Assembly: GCA_040756515.1 (NCBI GenBank)
Contig: JBFLYW010000003.1
Span: forward strand, 133,597 to 197,596
DNA length: 64,000 nucleotides
Direction: 5' to 3'
Source: DSXH01 sp020724325
Lineage (GTDB): Bacteria; Bacteroidota; Ignavibacteria; Ignavibacteriales; Melioribacteraceae
This document shows positions 1 through 8,913 of the stretch, one piece after another (the stretch's first letter is position 1; each line of letters starts with the position of its first letter). A program made the translations under genes and the position numbers. The notes under the pieces were generated by a model. That model was not told the origin of the DNA. It searched no databases and was given only the letters and a program-made list of their open reading frames with translations.

Positions 1-9
1 GAACTTAAA

Positions 10-729
10 ATGTCCGGAAGAACTTTTAAAATATTTGTCGATTTCGACGGCACAATTACAAAACAAGATATTGGCGAATCGATGTTCCTTAAATTTGGCA
101 GCCCGGTTAAAGCACAAACAATTATAGATGATTGGATAAACAAGAAAATAAACGCAAAGCAAAGCTGGCAATTATTATGCGATACTATAGAAAACTTCGA
201 CAAGACTGCTTTCGACCAGTTCTTAAATTCTATTCGAACTGATAATACATTTATAAAGTTCACAGAATTTTGTTTCTCGAATAGGTTTGAATTAAGAGTA
301 CTAAGCGACGGGTTAGATTATTACATTAACAATATTTTAAAACGCGAGAATCTGCTGTCCCTGGAAGTATTTTCCAACCAACTGATGTTCGACGATAAAA
401 AGTTAATTCCAGTATTTCCGCATACAGACGAAGAATGCGACAGATGTGCAAACTGCAAGAGGAATCACATATTAAACTGCAGTTCGGATGAAGATTTCAG
501 CGTTTATATTGGTGATGGATGGTCTGATTTCTGTCCGGCTCAGTATTGCGATTTTATATTCGCTAAGAACTCATTACTAAAGTATTGCGAGGTTAACCGG
601 ATTACTTATTTCCCGTTCTCAAACTTCGATGATGTTGTAACCAGGTTAATAGAACTAAAAGGGAAAAAAAAGCTTCAGAAGAGACATCAGGCAAAATTGA
701 AAAGACAAGAAATTTATAAACAGGGATAA
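10..729 (+). CDS. MtnX-like HAD-IB family phosphatase
   Basis: Haloacid dehalogenase superfamily phosphatase. The nucleophile motif DFDGT lies at residues 11-15, an LSDG loop at 98-101 and the Mg-binding motif IGDGWSD at about 167-173, as in the MtnX/PHOSPHO-like HAD-IB group. A CxxCxxC cluster (C143, C146, C149) plus C157 sits in the cap-to-core region and may bind metal or be structural. The C-terminus (about 218-237) is strongly basic. The ATG at base 10 starts seven residues before the first strand, which suits a complete protein, although the frame stays open to the window edge. Substrate is unknown; no methionine-salvage partners are in view. The next gene overlaps its stop by one base. 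Confidence 0.8.
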   Translation: MSGRTFKIFVDFDGTITKQDIGESMFLKFGSPVKAQTIIDDWINKKINAKQSWQLLCDTIENFDKTAFDQFLNSIRTDNTFIKFTEFCFSNRFELRVLSDGLDYYINNILKRENLLSLEVFSNQLMFDDKKLIPVFPHTDEECDRCANCKRNHILNCSSDEDFSVYIGDGWSDFCPAQYCDFIFAKNSLLKYCEVNRITYFPFSNFDDVVTRLIELKGKKKLQKRHQAKLKRQEIYKQG

Positions 730-1319
730 TGATGAAAGAATTATCAAAGAAAATTTTTAAGTACAGAAGTTATACTCCTCTTCCCTTTTTATTGCTTATG
801 TTAATATTTCAAGAAGCTACAGCAACAAGTTTAATTGTTGGTTTTATTATTGTATTAATCGGTGAGTTTTTTCGTCTATGGGCTGTTTCTTATGCTGGCA
901 GCGAAACACGTACTACCGGCGGAGGTGTTGGTGGTACATATTTGGTTGTATCCGGACCATTTGCTCATGTCAGAAACCCTCTCTACTTTGGAAACATGGT
1001 TATCTACATTGGTCTGGGAGTAATGTCGATGGCGGTCTACCCTTATTTGCTGATAATTGCAGTGTTGTTTTTTTACTTTCAGTATCATACTATCATTAAA
1101 GATGAGGAAAAATTTTTAGAGAATAAATTCGGCGATAAGTATAGGGATTATTTTTCAAAAGTACCGAGATGGATACCAACATTCGCTAAATTTGAAAACC
1201 CTGGATTGGAACAGCCGCCGTTCAAATTAAACATGGGATTTAGATCAGAAAAAAGAACGCTTCAGGCAATTTTAATAACAGCAATTATCTTACTTATTCT
1301 TTATTGGGTTACAAATTGA
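729..1319 (+). CDS. Isoprenylcysteine carboxyl methyltransferase-like membrane protein
   Basis: Small polytopic membrane protein of the ICMT/PEMT superfamily. It has hydrophobic segments at about residues 18-52 and 90-120 and the family core motif GPFAHVRNPLY at 76-86, followed by the acidic/basic segment EEKFLENKFG (about 126-135). This fold binds S-adenosylmethionine at the membrane face. Bacterial members methylate lipids or small membrane substrates, and the substrate cannot be told here. A last helix lies at about 175-195. The start ATGATG overlaps the preceding stop (TAATG), so translation is probably coupled; the gene precedes the lipid A cluster. Confidence 0.78.
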   Translation: MMKELSKKIFKYRSYTPLPFLLLMLIFQEATATSLIVGFIIVLIGEFFRLWAVSYAGSETRTTGGGVGGTYLVVSGPFAHVRNPLYFGNMVIYIGLGVMSMAVYPYLLIIAVLFFYFQYHTIIKDEEKFLENKFGDKYRDYFSKVPRWIPTFAKFENPGLEQPPFKLNMGFRSEKRTLQAILITAIILLILYWVTN

Positions 1320-2455
1320 ATAAGAAAATAATGATAATAGCTGGAGAAGCATCCGGTGATATGCACGGCGCCTCGCTGATCAATGAAATAAAAAAAATTG
1401 ATCCTTCTGTTGAAATATTTGGCATAGGAGGAAATAGAATGATAGAAGCCGGAATGAACGCTCAGTATAATATCAAGAAGATGGCGTTCCTCGGATTTAT
1501 AGAGGTAATACAACATTTACCCTTTATAAAAAAAGTACAAAACGAATTGATAGAAAAGGTAATATCAGAAAATATAAGTACTATAGTTCTAATCGATTAT
1601 CCCGGTTTCAACCTTGATATAGCAAAAAAATTGAAACGGCTTAACAAAAAAATAATTTACTACATCTCTCCACAGGTTTGGGCTTGGGGCAAAGGGAGAA
1701 TAAAAAAAATTAAAGGGCTTGTTAGTAAGATGATAGTTGTCTTCCCTTTCGAAGAAAAATTATATAGGGAAAATGGTGTAGATGCAACTTATGTGGGTCA
1801 CCCTGTTATTGAGCAGATTACCAATTATAATTTTTTATCGGAAGATGAATTGTATAATAAAATCGGTTTGGAGAAAGGGAAAGGGATTTTATTAGTTATG
1901 CCGGGCAGCCGAAAACATGAGATAAGAAAACTACTGATCCCATCGCTGCAAGCGGCTGAGAAACTGGCTAAAGAATTCTATTTACAGGTTATTGTTGCAT
2001 GCGCAGAAAATATTGACAGAAAGTTATTCGAAAAATTAATGCCTTCGGCTAATTATAAACTTGTGTCCGGCTACACATACGATTTAATGAAGCACTCTGT
2101 AATCGGTATAATTAAATCCGGCACTTCAACTTTAGAGGCGGGCATTTTACAGCTTCCATTTGTCGTAATTTATTCTACTAATGTTATAACTTACTATTTG
2201 GGTAAGCTGCTTGTGAAAATTAAGAATATCGCCATGGCTAATATTATACTAAATGATGATGTTGTTGAAGAATTGATTCAGAAAGATGTAACTGCCGCCA
2301 AGATTTATAAAGCCTGTACTAAACTTTTAGCTGATAAATTGCATTACGAAAAAATTAAAACCCGGCTGGGTGATATTAAGAATAGAATTGGAAGTACAGG
2401 GGCATCTAGACAAACTGCAGAATTAATTCTAGAACAAATAAATGAAACTAAGTAA
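1316..2455 (+). CDS. lpxB: Lipid-A-disaccharide synthase LpxB
   Basis: Inverting glycosyltransferase (GT19) that joins UDP-2,3-diacylglucosamine and lipid X into the lipid A disaccharide on the inner face of the inner membrane. Near the N-terminus the protein shows IIAGEASGDMHG, the family signature. Further on come ISPQVWAWG, a GHPVIEQ motif, MPGSRKHEI and the C-terminal donor-site segment KSGTSTLEAG. The start is taken as TTG at 1316, overlapping the TGA of the previous gene: it yields MNKKIMIIAGE, complete for the first beta strand. An upstream TTG (1304) and an internal ATG (1331) are alternatives. About 379 residues, normal for LpxB. Confidence 0.93.
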   Translation: MNKKIMIIAGEASGDMHGASLINEIKKIDPSVEIFGIGGNRMIEAGMNAQYNIKKMAFLGFIEVIQHLPFIKKVQNELIEKVISENISTIVLIDYPGFNLDIAKKLKRLNKKIIYYISPQVWAWGKGRIKKIKGLVSKMIVVFPFEEKLYRENGVDATYVGHPVIEQITNYNFLSEDELYNKIGLEKGKGILLVMPGSRKHEIRKLLIPSLQAAEKLAKEFYLQVIVACAENIDRKLFEKLMPSANYKLVSGYTYDLMKHSVIGIIKSGTSTLEAGILQLPFVVIYSTNVITYYLGKLLVKIKNIAMANIILNDDVVEELIQKDVTAAKIYKACTKLLADKLHYEKIKTRLGDIKNRIGSTGASRQTAELILEQINETK

Positions 2456-3107
2456 ACCGGTAAAAAATTTTTTAAGGTTCATAGGAGTAAAAACAGCAGG
2501 ATTCTTATTTAACATTCTTTTAAGTACTGTAAAGGTTAGAATAGAGAACAAAGATTCAATAGATAAACTTCTTGTCAACAATCAAAATTTTGTTGTTGCA
2601 TTCTGGCACGGTAAAATGGCTGTCGGCTGGTTCATTCATAGAAATATGAACTGTTCTGCGCTCGTAAGTAAAAGCAAGGATGGTGATTTGCTCGCTAATA
2701 TTTTGAAAAGGTGGAATTACAAAATTGTCCGCGGTTCCAGTCACATTGGAGGCAATGAAGCGCTGGAAATGCTTCTGGAATTAATCAATCAAAATTATTC
2801 CTTAGCTATAACTCCGGATGGGCCAACAGGTCCTAAAAATAAAATGAAAGCCGGCGCGGTTATTTCAGCTAAGAAAAGTAATGTGCCGCTTATTCTTGCT
2901 GGAATAAGCTGTAATAAAAAAATGGTATTTAAAAGCTGGGATAAATTTGAATTGCCCTTACCATTTAGTAAAGTTACAGTCAAGTATTCAGATGCTATAA
3001 CGATAGATAAAAATTTAAGCTATGAAGAAACATCGCGTGTAATAACACAATGTGAAGCATTACTTAATCAACTGGAAAAGGAAGCGATAGAGATTTGCTC
3101 AATTTAA
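2442..3107 (+). CDS. DUF374 lysophospholipid acyltransferase family protein
   Basis: Acyltransferase of the DUF374 (LPLAT-like) group. Key features are an N-terminal hydrophobic anchor (about residues 8-30), the HX-type catalytic region FWHGKM (about 54-59), and TPDGPTGP (about 124-131), the conserved substrate-site block. It starts 14 bases inside lpxB and ends 13 bases inside lpxK, so it is locked between two lipid A genes. By context it probably acylates a lipid A precursor or handles a related envelope lipid, in place of or next to an LpxL/LpxM enzyme; that role is inference. About 221 residues, normal for the family. Confidence 0.82.
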   Translation: MKLSKPVKNFLRFIGVKTAGFLFNILLSTVKVRIENKDSIDKLLVNNQNFVVAFWHGKMAVGWFIHRNMNCSALVSKSKDGDLLANILKRWNYKIVRGSSHIGGNEALEMLLELINQNYSLAITPDGPTGPKNKMKAGAVISAKKSNVPLILAGISCNKKMVFKSWDKFELPLPFSKVTVKYSDAITIDKNLSYEETSRVITQCEALLNQLEKEAIEICSI

Positions 3108-4141
3108 TTAGAATAATATTATCTCCATTAACATTTGTATATGCATTTATAATACGTGCGCGTAACTATTTATTTGACAAAGGCATCTTTAAAATATCAA
3201 AAGTAAATGCATACGTAATTTCTGTAGGCAATCTTACTGTCGGCGGTTCAGGAAAAACCCCCGCTGTAATATTCCTTGCAGAAATTCTAAAAAAATATAA
3301 TAAAAAAATTGGAGTTCTTAGCCGCGGTTACGGAAGAAACTCTTATGGTTATATCTATGTATCAGATGGTAATAAAATATTTTCTACTGTTGATGAATGC
3401 GGCGACGAAATGTATCTGGTTTCTGACGAGTTAAAAGTACCTACTGCTGTATCGGAAAGACGGGTAGTCGGTGCTAAGCGATTAATAAACAATTCTGGTG
3501 TGAATATAATATTATTGGACGATGCTTTTCAGCATAGATGGTTATACAGAAACCTAGATATTGTTATGATTGACCAGAGGTTCTTACTCAAAACAAACAG
3601 CATTGAGCAAAAGATTTTGCCGCTCGGTCTTATGAGGGAACCATTTGAATCTCTTTCCAGAGCCGATATAATTATAATCAACAGGAAATTTTCTGAAAAT
3701 GCCAATATTCCGGATAAACTTTTAGACCTGTTCCATAATAAATTAGTTTTCCTTGGCTCGTATTTAGCAACGGGAATATTGGATGTTAAAAGCCATCACG
3801 AATTTACTGTGGAAGAGTTCCAGGGACAGAAAAGTCTGGTAGTATGTGGAATAGCCAGACCTCATTCTTTTCTAAACGTACTTGAAAACAATAAGATTGA
3901 TATAAGAAATAAAATGTTATTTCCGGACCATAAGAATTATACTTTGAAAGAAATTCAAGACATAAGAAAAAAATTTTATGATACAAATGCCACTTGTGTA
4001 TTAACTACACAAAAGGACGCGGTAAAGTTATTTAAGTTTACTAAGGATCTTGACGACATTGATATTTACTTTCTAAAAATCAAACTCGTGCTCGATAACC
4101 AGGAAGAGTTTGAAAGATTACTAATAAATAGAATCAATTGA
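3095..4141 (+). CDS. lpxK: Tetraacyldisaccharide 4'-kinase LpxK
   Basis: P-loop kinase that phosphorylates the 4' position of the lipid A disaccharide at the inner membrane. A hydrophobic N-terminal anchor (about residues 5-25) is followed by the modified Walker A region GNLTVGGSGKTP (about 46-57), SRGYGRNS and DDAFQHR (about 141-147, the usual DDGFQHR). The C-terminal half carries TTQKDAVK, also typical. The start is TTG at 3095, 13 bases inside the upstream acyltransferase; no ATG is available before the P-loop. About 348 residues. Confidence 0.93.
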   Translation: MLNLIRIILSPLTFVYAFIIRARNYLFDKGIFKISKVNAYVISVGNLTVGGSGKTPAVIFLAEILKKYNKKIGVLSRGYGRNSYGYIYVSDGNKIFSTVDECGDEMYLVSDELKVPTAVSERRVVGAKRLINNSGVNIILLDDAFQHRWLYRNLDIVMIDQRFLLKTNSIEQKILPLGLMREPFESLSRADIIIINRKFSENANIPDKLLDLFHNKLVFLGSYLATGILDVKSHHEFTVEEFQGQKSLVVCGIARPHSFLNVLENNKIDIRNKMLFPDHKNYTLKEIQDIRKKFYDTNATCVLTTQKDAVKLFKFTKDLDDIDIYFLKIKLVLDNQEEFERLLINRIN

Positions 4142-4177
4142 CTTACAATCAAAAAAACACATTATGGAGGAAAAGTA

Positions 4178-6961
4178 ATGGCAAAAGGAAAAAAAGCAAA
4201 GTATGTCTATTACTTCGGCGGTAAAAAAGCCGAAGGAAAAGCTGATATGAAAGAACTTCTTGGCGGTAAAGGAGCAAACCTAGCAGAAATGGTTAACATC
4301 GGTTTACCCGTTCCCGCTGGTTTCACTATTACAACAGAAGTCTGTACAGCTTATTACAAAAACAACAAAAAGTATCCTAAGGAACTTGAAAAACAGGTTA
4401 AAGATGCACTTGCTAAAGTAGAAAAAGAAATGGGTGCTAAGTTCGGAGATTTGGTAAATCCGCTTTTAGTTTCTGTTAGATCCGGTGCACGCGCTTCTAT
4501 GCCCGGCATGATGGAAACAATACTTAATGTTGGACTTAATAACGAAACCCGCGAAGCTCTAATCAAAAAAACCGGCAATTCAAGATTTGTTTACGACTCA
4601 CATAGAAGATTAATTCAGATGTATTCGGATGTAGTAATGGAAAAAGCTGCCGGAATTGAACCCGCCGAAGGTCAGGGTGTTCGTGTTCAGCTTGAAAAAG
4701 AATTTCATAAGATGAAAGAAGCTCGTGGCGTCCATAACGATACCGACCTTAGTGCAGATGATCTTGCTGAGTTAATAGAAATATATAAAAAGAAAGTTAA
4801 AGAAGTTTTAGGCAAACCATTTCCGGAAGATCCAATGGAGCAATTATGGGGTGCTATTTCTGCTGTATTCCAAAGCTGGATGGGTAAGAGAGCTATTTCC
4901 TATAGAAGAATTGAAGGAATTCCTGATAATTGGGGCACTGCTGTTAACGTTCAATCGATGGTATTTGGAAATATGGGTGATTCTTCTGCTACGGGTGTTG
5001 CATTTACACGAAATCCTGCTACAGGTGAAAATTATTTCTACGGTGAATGGTTAACAAATGCTCAGGGCGAAGATGTTGTTGCAGGTATTAGAACTCCGAA
5101 CCCAATAAATGAAGTTGGAAAAACAGAACATACCGCACACCTTCCTTCCCTCGAAACCGGAATGCCTGTAACCTATAAACAATTACATAAAATTCAACGC
5201 TTACTGGAAAAACATTACCGCGACATGCTCGATGTTGAATTTACAATTCAGGAAGGTAAACTCTATATGCTGCAATGCCGAGTTGGTAAAAGAAACGGGC
5301 CGGCGGCTGTTAAAATGGCTCTTGATATGTACAAAGAGAAACTTATCAGCAAGGAAGAAGCTGTTTTAAGAGTAAATCCTGCTCAGCTTGATGAATTGCT
5401 GCATCCAATTATCGATCCTGCACACGAATTAATCACAAAACCATTTACAAAAGGTTTACCTGCTGGTCCGGGCGGTGCAACCGGACAGGTTGTTTTCTCT
5501 GCAAACGATGCTGTTGAATGGGCTAAACAGGGTAAGAAAGTAATTTTAGTCCGTGAAGAAACGAATCCGGAAGATATAGAAGGTATGAGAGCTGCCCAGG
5601 CAATTCTTACTGCACGCGGCGGAATGACTTCCCATGCAGCGTTAGTTGCCCGCGGATGGGGTAAATGCTGTATTGTTGGCGCCGGTTCTATAAAAATAAA
5701 TTATGAAGAAAAATATTTTACTGCCGGCAGTGTAACAGTTAAACAAGGTGATTGGTTAACACTCAATGGCTCGAAAGGAGCTGTCTACATTGGCGAATTA
5801 CCAATGAAAAAAGCTGCTGAAGAAAATGCGGATTTCCAGGCGTACATGAAATTATGCGACCAGATAAAGAGACTAAAAGTTAGAACAAATGCAGACACAC
5901 CAGAAGATGCTGCAAAAGCAAGAGCATTCGGCGCAGAAGGAATCGGATTATTCAGAACAGAGCATATGTTCTACGGTAAAAATTCTGAAGAACCTCTTTT
6001 TAAACTTAGAAAAATGATCCATTCTAAAACCGAAGCCGAAAGAAGAACTGCTTTAGATGAACTTTTTCCTTACGTATTAAGAGATGTAAAAGGTACTTTG
6101 GAAGCAATGGATGGGTACCCTGTTACATTTAGAACTCTTGATCCGCCGCTACATGAATTTGTTCCGAACAGATTAGAAGAAAGAGAAAAACTTGCTGCTA
6201 GTTTAGGAATTTCTCTTGATGAATTAAATAGAAGAGCCGATTCTTTACACGAAAATAACCCTATGATGGGGCACCGCGGTGTGCGTCTTGGAATTACATA
6301 TCCGGAAATTACCGAAATGCAAGTACGTGCTATCTTCGAAGCTACTGCAGAATTATTAAAAGAAGCAAAGAAACCATTTCCGGAAATAATGATTCCTGTT
6401 ACATGTCATGTTAACGAAATAAAACATCAATTTGTTATCGTTAACAAAATCCATGATGAAGTATGTGCCAAATTTGGTTTGAAAAAAATTCCTCACTTAA
6501 CCGGAACAATGATTGAAATTCCAAGAGCATGTTTAACTGCAGATAAAATTGCAGAAGTTGCGCAATTCTTTTCGTTTGGAACCAACGACCTTACACAAAT
6601 GGGTTTTGGTTTCTCCAGAGATGATATTGGCGGATTCTTACCGGACTACCTCGAAAAGAAAATTCTTCCTGGGGATCCATTCGAATCAATTGATCTTGAT
6701 GCAATTGGTAAATTAATGAAAATGGCAGTTGATGGAGGAAGATCTACAAAACCGGATCTTAAAATTGGTATTTGCGGTGAACATGGCGGCGAACCTAAAT
6801 CTGTTGAGTTCTGTCATATAATCGGGTTGGATTATGTAAGCTGTTCACCATTTAGAGTTCCAATAGCACGCTTAGCTGCTGCTCGAGCAGTTGCTAAAGA
6901 ATTATTATCAGTTAAAAAGACTGTTAAGAAAACAACTGCAAAAAAATCAAATGTAAAATAA
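4178..6961 (+). CDS. ppdK: Pyruvate, phosphate dikinase
   Basis: Interconverts pyruvate + ATP + Pi and phosphoenolpyruvate + AMP + PPi in the cytosol, for glycolysis or gluconeogenesis. Domain order is an N-terminal ATP-grasp nucleotide domain (GGKGANLAEM near residue 28, SVRSGARASMPGMM near 105), the swivelling phosphohistidine domain with GGMTSHAA (catalytic His and neighbouring regulatory Thr, about residue 485), and a C-terminal PEP-binding TIM barrel with FRTEH, FGTNDLTQ and CGEHGG. A strong GGAGG lies eight bases before the ATG, unusual in this window and suggesting high expression. The last ~17 residues are a lysine-rich tail beyond the normal end. Three hairpins follow the gene. Confidence 0.96.
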   Translation: MAKGKKAKYVYYFGGKKAEGKADMKELLGGKGANLAEMVNIGLPVPAGFTITTEVCTAYYKNNKKYPKELEKQVKDALAKVEKEMGAKFGDLVNPLLVSVRSGARASMPGMMETILNVGLNNETREALIKKTGNSRFVYDSHRRLIQMYSDVVMEKAAGIEPAEGQGVRVQLEKEFHKMKEARGVHNDTDLSADDLAELIEIYKKKVKEVLGKPFPEDPMEQLWGAISAVFQSWMGKRAISYRRIEGIPDNWGTAVNVQSMVFGNMGDSSATGVAFTRNPATGENYFYGEWLTNAQGEDVVAGIRTPNPINEVGKTEHTAHLPSLETGMPVTYKQLHKIQRLLEKHYRDMLDVEFTIQEGKLYMLQCRVGKRNGPAAVKMALDMYKEKLISKEEAVLRVNPAQLDELLHPIIDPAHELITKPFTKGLPAGPGGATGQVVFSANDAVEWAKQGKKVILVREETNPEDIEGMRAAQAILTARGGMTSHAALVARGWGKCCIVGAGSIKINYEEKYFTAGSVTVKQGDWLTLNGSKGAVYIGELPMKKAAEENADFQAYMKLCDQIKRLKVRTNADTPEDAAKARAFGAEGIGLFRTEHMFYGKNSEEPLFKLRKMIHSKTEAERRTALDELFPYVLRDVKGTLEAMDGYPVTFRTLDPPLHEFVPNRLEEREKLAASLGISLDELNRRADSLHENNPMMGHRGVRLGITYPEITEMQVRAIFEATAELLKEAKKPFPEIMIPVTCHVNEIKHQFVIVNKIHDEVCAKFGLKKIPHLTGTMIEIPRACLTADKIAEVAQFFSFGTNDLTQMGFGFSRDDIGGFLPDYLEKKILPGDPFESIDLDAIGKLMKMAVDGGRSTKPDLKIGICGEHGGEPKSVEFCHIIGLDYVSCSPFRVPIARLAAARAVAKELLSVKKTVKKTTAKKSNVK

Positions 6962-6997
6962 AAATAGTGAACAATAGAAAATAAGCATCTATTCTGA

Positions 6998-7067
6998 GCC
7001 CTCCTATTATAGGAGGGCGAAGTATCTTCTGAATAACAGGATACTTCAAAATCCGTTAACCGACGGA
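6998..7067 (+). promoter_or_regulatory. Three consecutive hairpins between ppdK and queA
   Basis: Three inverted repeats stand head to tail. Hairpin 1 (6998-7018) is a perfect 9-bp stem with a 3-base loop. Hairpin 2 (7019-7047) has a perfect 8-bp stem, 13-base loop. Hairpin 3 (7052-7067) has a 5-bp stem, 6-base loop. Hairpin 1 probably serves as a 3' stabiliser or terminator for ppdK, but no T-tract follows it. Hairpins 1 and 2 abut with no spacer. It does not look like a preQ1 aptamer despite lying before queA. Confidence 0.55.
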
Positions 7068-7094
7068 ATTATCAGAAAATAAATAGGAGAATAA

Positions 7095-8132
7095 ATGAAG
7101 TTATCAGATTTCACGTACAATCTACCAAAAACTGCAATTGCAAAATATCCGGTTTCTCCGCGCGACAAAGCAAAACTTATGGTATTGAATAGAGCTACCG
7201 GCGAAATTAAAAATACAATTTTTTCCGATATCGTAGATTACATTAATAAAGGCGATGTAATTGTTGTTAACAAAACCAAAGTAATGCAAGCCCGTTTATT
7301 CGGTAAAAAAGAAAGAACAAATGCTAAGATAGAAGTATTCGTCCTACGCGAGTTAAATAAAGAAGAAATTATTTGGGATGTAATTGTTGATCCTGCTAGA
7401 AAAGTTAGAATCGGAAACAGAATTTATTTTAATGATAAACTTTGGTGCGAAGTTATTGATAATACTACTTCGCGTGGAAGAACTGTCCGTTTCAATGAAG
7501 ATGCGGGAGATATTTTTAAAGCGATTGAAAAAATTGGACACACTCCTTTACCGCCCTATATTAAAAGAGATACAACACCAAAAGATAAAGAAGATTATCA
7601 AACAATCTTTGCTGAAGTAGATGGCTCTGTTGCTGCATCTACAGCAGCGTTGCATTTTACTAATTCGCTTATCAAGAAGATTGAAAAGAAGGGTGCTAAA
7701 ATTGTACCCATTATACTTCATATCGGGCTCGGAACTTTTCGTCCAGTTGAAGTTGAGGATTTAACCAAACATAAAATGGATTCAGAATTTTTTGAGGTTC
7801 CTGAAGAAACAGCAAATGTAATTAATAAAGCGCTTAAGGATAAGAAAAATATATTTGTAGTAGGTACAAGTACCTGCCGTGCTTTAGAAAGCAGTGTAAC
7901 AGCAGAAGGTTTCTCAAAACCGAACCTCGGATGGACAGATAAATTTATTTTTCCTCAGTACGATTTTAAGATTACTAAAAAATTAATTACCAATTTTCAT
8001 CAACCGGAATCTACTTTATTAATGCTTGTTACAGCTTTTGCAGATTACGATTTTATAATGAAAGCATATAAAAAAGCCCTTAAAGACGGTTACCGCTTCT
8101 TAAGTTACGGTGACGCAATGTTGTTGTTATAA
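7095..8132 (+). CDS. queA: S-adenosylmethionine:tRNA ribosyltransferase-isomerase QueA
   Basis: Transfers and isomerises the ribose of S-adenosylmethionine onto preQ1-modified tRNA to give epoxyqueuosine in the queuosine pathway. The N-terminus (LSDFTYNLPKTAIAKYPV), the RDKAKLMVLNR block, TPLPPYIKR, the central AASTAALHFT and HIGLGTFRPV, and the C-terminal NFHQPESTLLMLV all match the family. Length 345 residues is normal. An AGGAG lies four bases before the ATG. The stop overlaps the ispD start by one base (TAATG), so the two are likely cotranslated. Confidence 0.96.
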   Translation: MKLSDFTYNLPKTAIAKYPVSPRDKAKLMVLNRATGEIKNTIFSDIVDYINKGDVIVVNKTKVMQARLFGKKERTNAKIEVFVLRELNKEEIIWDVIVDPARKVRIGNRIYFNDKLWCEVIDNTTSRGRTVRFNEDAGDIFKAIEKIGHTPLPPYIKRDTTPKDKEDYQTIFAEVDGSVAASTAALHFTNSLIKKIEKKGAKIVPIILHIGLGTFRPVEVEDLTKHKMDSEFFEVPEETANVINKALKDKKNIFVVGTSTCRALESSVTAEGFSKPNLGWTDKFIFPQYDFKITKKLITNFHQPESTLLMLVTAFADYDFIMKAYKKALKDGYRFLSYGDAMLLL

Positions 8133-8821
8133 TGAAAGTAATTGCTGTTATTCCATCTGGCGGGATCGGGAAAAGAACATCTTATTCTTTACCGAAGCAA
8201 TACGTCCGTGTTAACGGAAAAGAATTAGTTGCTTATACACTGGAGGTTTTTCAAAAATGTGAAATCATAGACCTAATAGTAATTGCTGCACAAAAGACTT
8301 ATTTCAATTTGATTGAAGAAATAAAAAGCAAATATCAGATAACAAAATTGCTTCCTCCGGTTGAAGGAGGTTTAGAGAGACAATCCTCTGTGTTTAATGC
8401 CGTTAGATCTTTAAAAGCTGGAAAGGATGATTTCCTTGTTATCCATGATGCTGTAAGACCTTTTGTAACAGAAAGTATTATTACCAACTCTGTTAACATA
8501 GCCAAAGAATTTGGCAGCTCTGTTGTTGCCATAAAGGCAAAAGATACTTTAATGAAAGGTAACGAAGAAGTAGTTTCATATCTGGACCGTAGCGATGTAT
8601 ATTATGTTCAAACTCCTCAGGTTTATAAGTACAACATATTCGCTGATTCAATGACCAAAGCAGAGAAAAGTAATTTCATAGGAACTGATGAATCGATGCT
8701 TGTTTGCAATGCCGGATACACAGTTAAAATTGTTGCCGGTTCAAGCTTCAACTTCAAGATAACAAGTGATGAAGACATTTTACTTTTTGAATTAATTTTG
8801 AAAGGACTAGCTGCCACATAA
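8132..8821 (+). CDS. ispD: 2-C-methyl-D-erythritol 4-phosphate cytidylyltransferase
   Basis: Third enzyme of the MEP isoprenoid pathway; couples MEP to CTP. The nucleotide-binding loop is PSGGIGKRTSYSLPKQY (residues 8-24), a variant of the usual AAGxGxRM, with R15 and K22 retained. HDAVRPF (about 109-115) and TPQVY (about 159-163) are clear, and TDESMLV replaces the common TDDASLVE. About 229 residues, normal. It follows queA with a one-base overlap; no ispF is adjacent. The loop variant is mild and activity is expected. Confidence 0.93.
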   Translation: MKVIAVIPSGGIGKRTSYSLPKQYVRVNGKELVAYTLEVFQKCEIIDLIVIAAQKTYFNLIEEIKSKYQITKLLPPVEGGLERQSSVFNAVRSLKAGKDDFLVIHDAVRPFVTESIITNSVNIAKEFGSSVVAIKAKDTLMKGNEEVVSYLDRSDVYYVQTPQVYKYNIFADSMTKAEKSNFIGTDESMLVCNAGYTVKIVAGSSFNFKITSDEDILLFELILKGLAAT

Positions 8822-8863
8822 TAAAATGTAACCAAAAAGGATTGAACGGTTAGTAATTAATAA

Positions 8864-8894
8864 TTGTTTATAAAGAACAATTTGTATAATTTTA
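8864..8894 (+). promoter_or_regulatory. Candidate Bacteroidota-type promoter for plsY
   Basis: TTG at 8864-8866 and TAATTTTA at 8887-8894 are separated by 20 bases, close to the TTTG-N19-21-TAnnTTTG pattern of Bacteroidota housekeeping promoters (last base differs). It would start transcription about a dozen bases before the plsY ATG. Seen by eye only. Confidence 0.4.
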
Positions 8895-8913
8895 CAAAAA
8901 ATTTGGCGGAAAA

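Noticed and set aside
6998..7094. PreQ1 riboswitch before queA
   Set aside because: The hairpins are long perfect stems without the small H-type pseudoknot and A-rich tail of known preQ1 aptamers; hairpin 1 is better explained as the ppdK 3' end.
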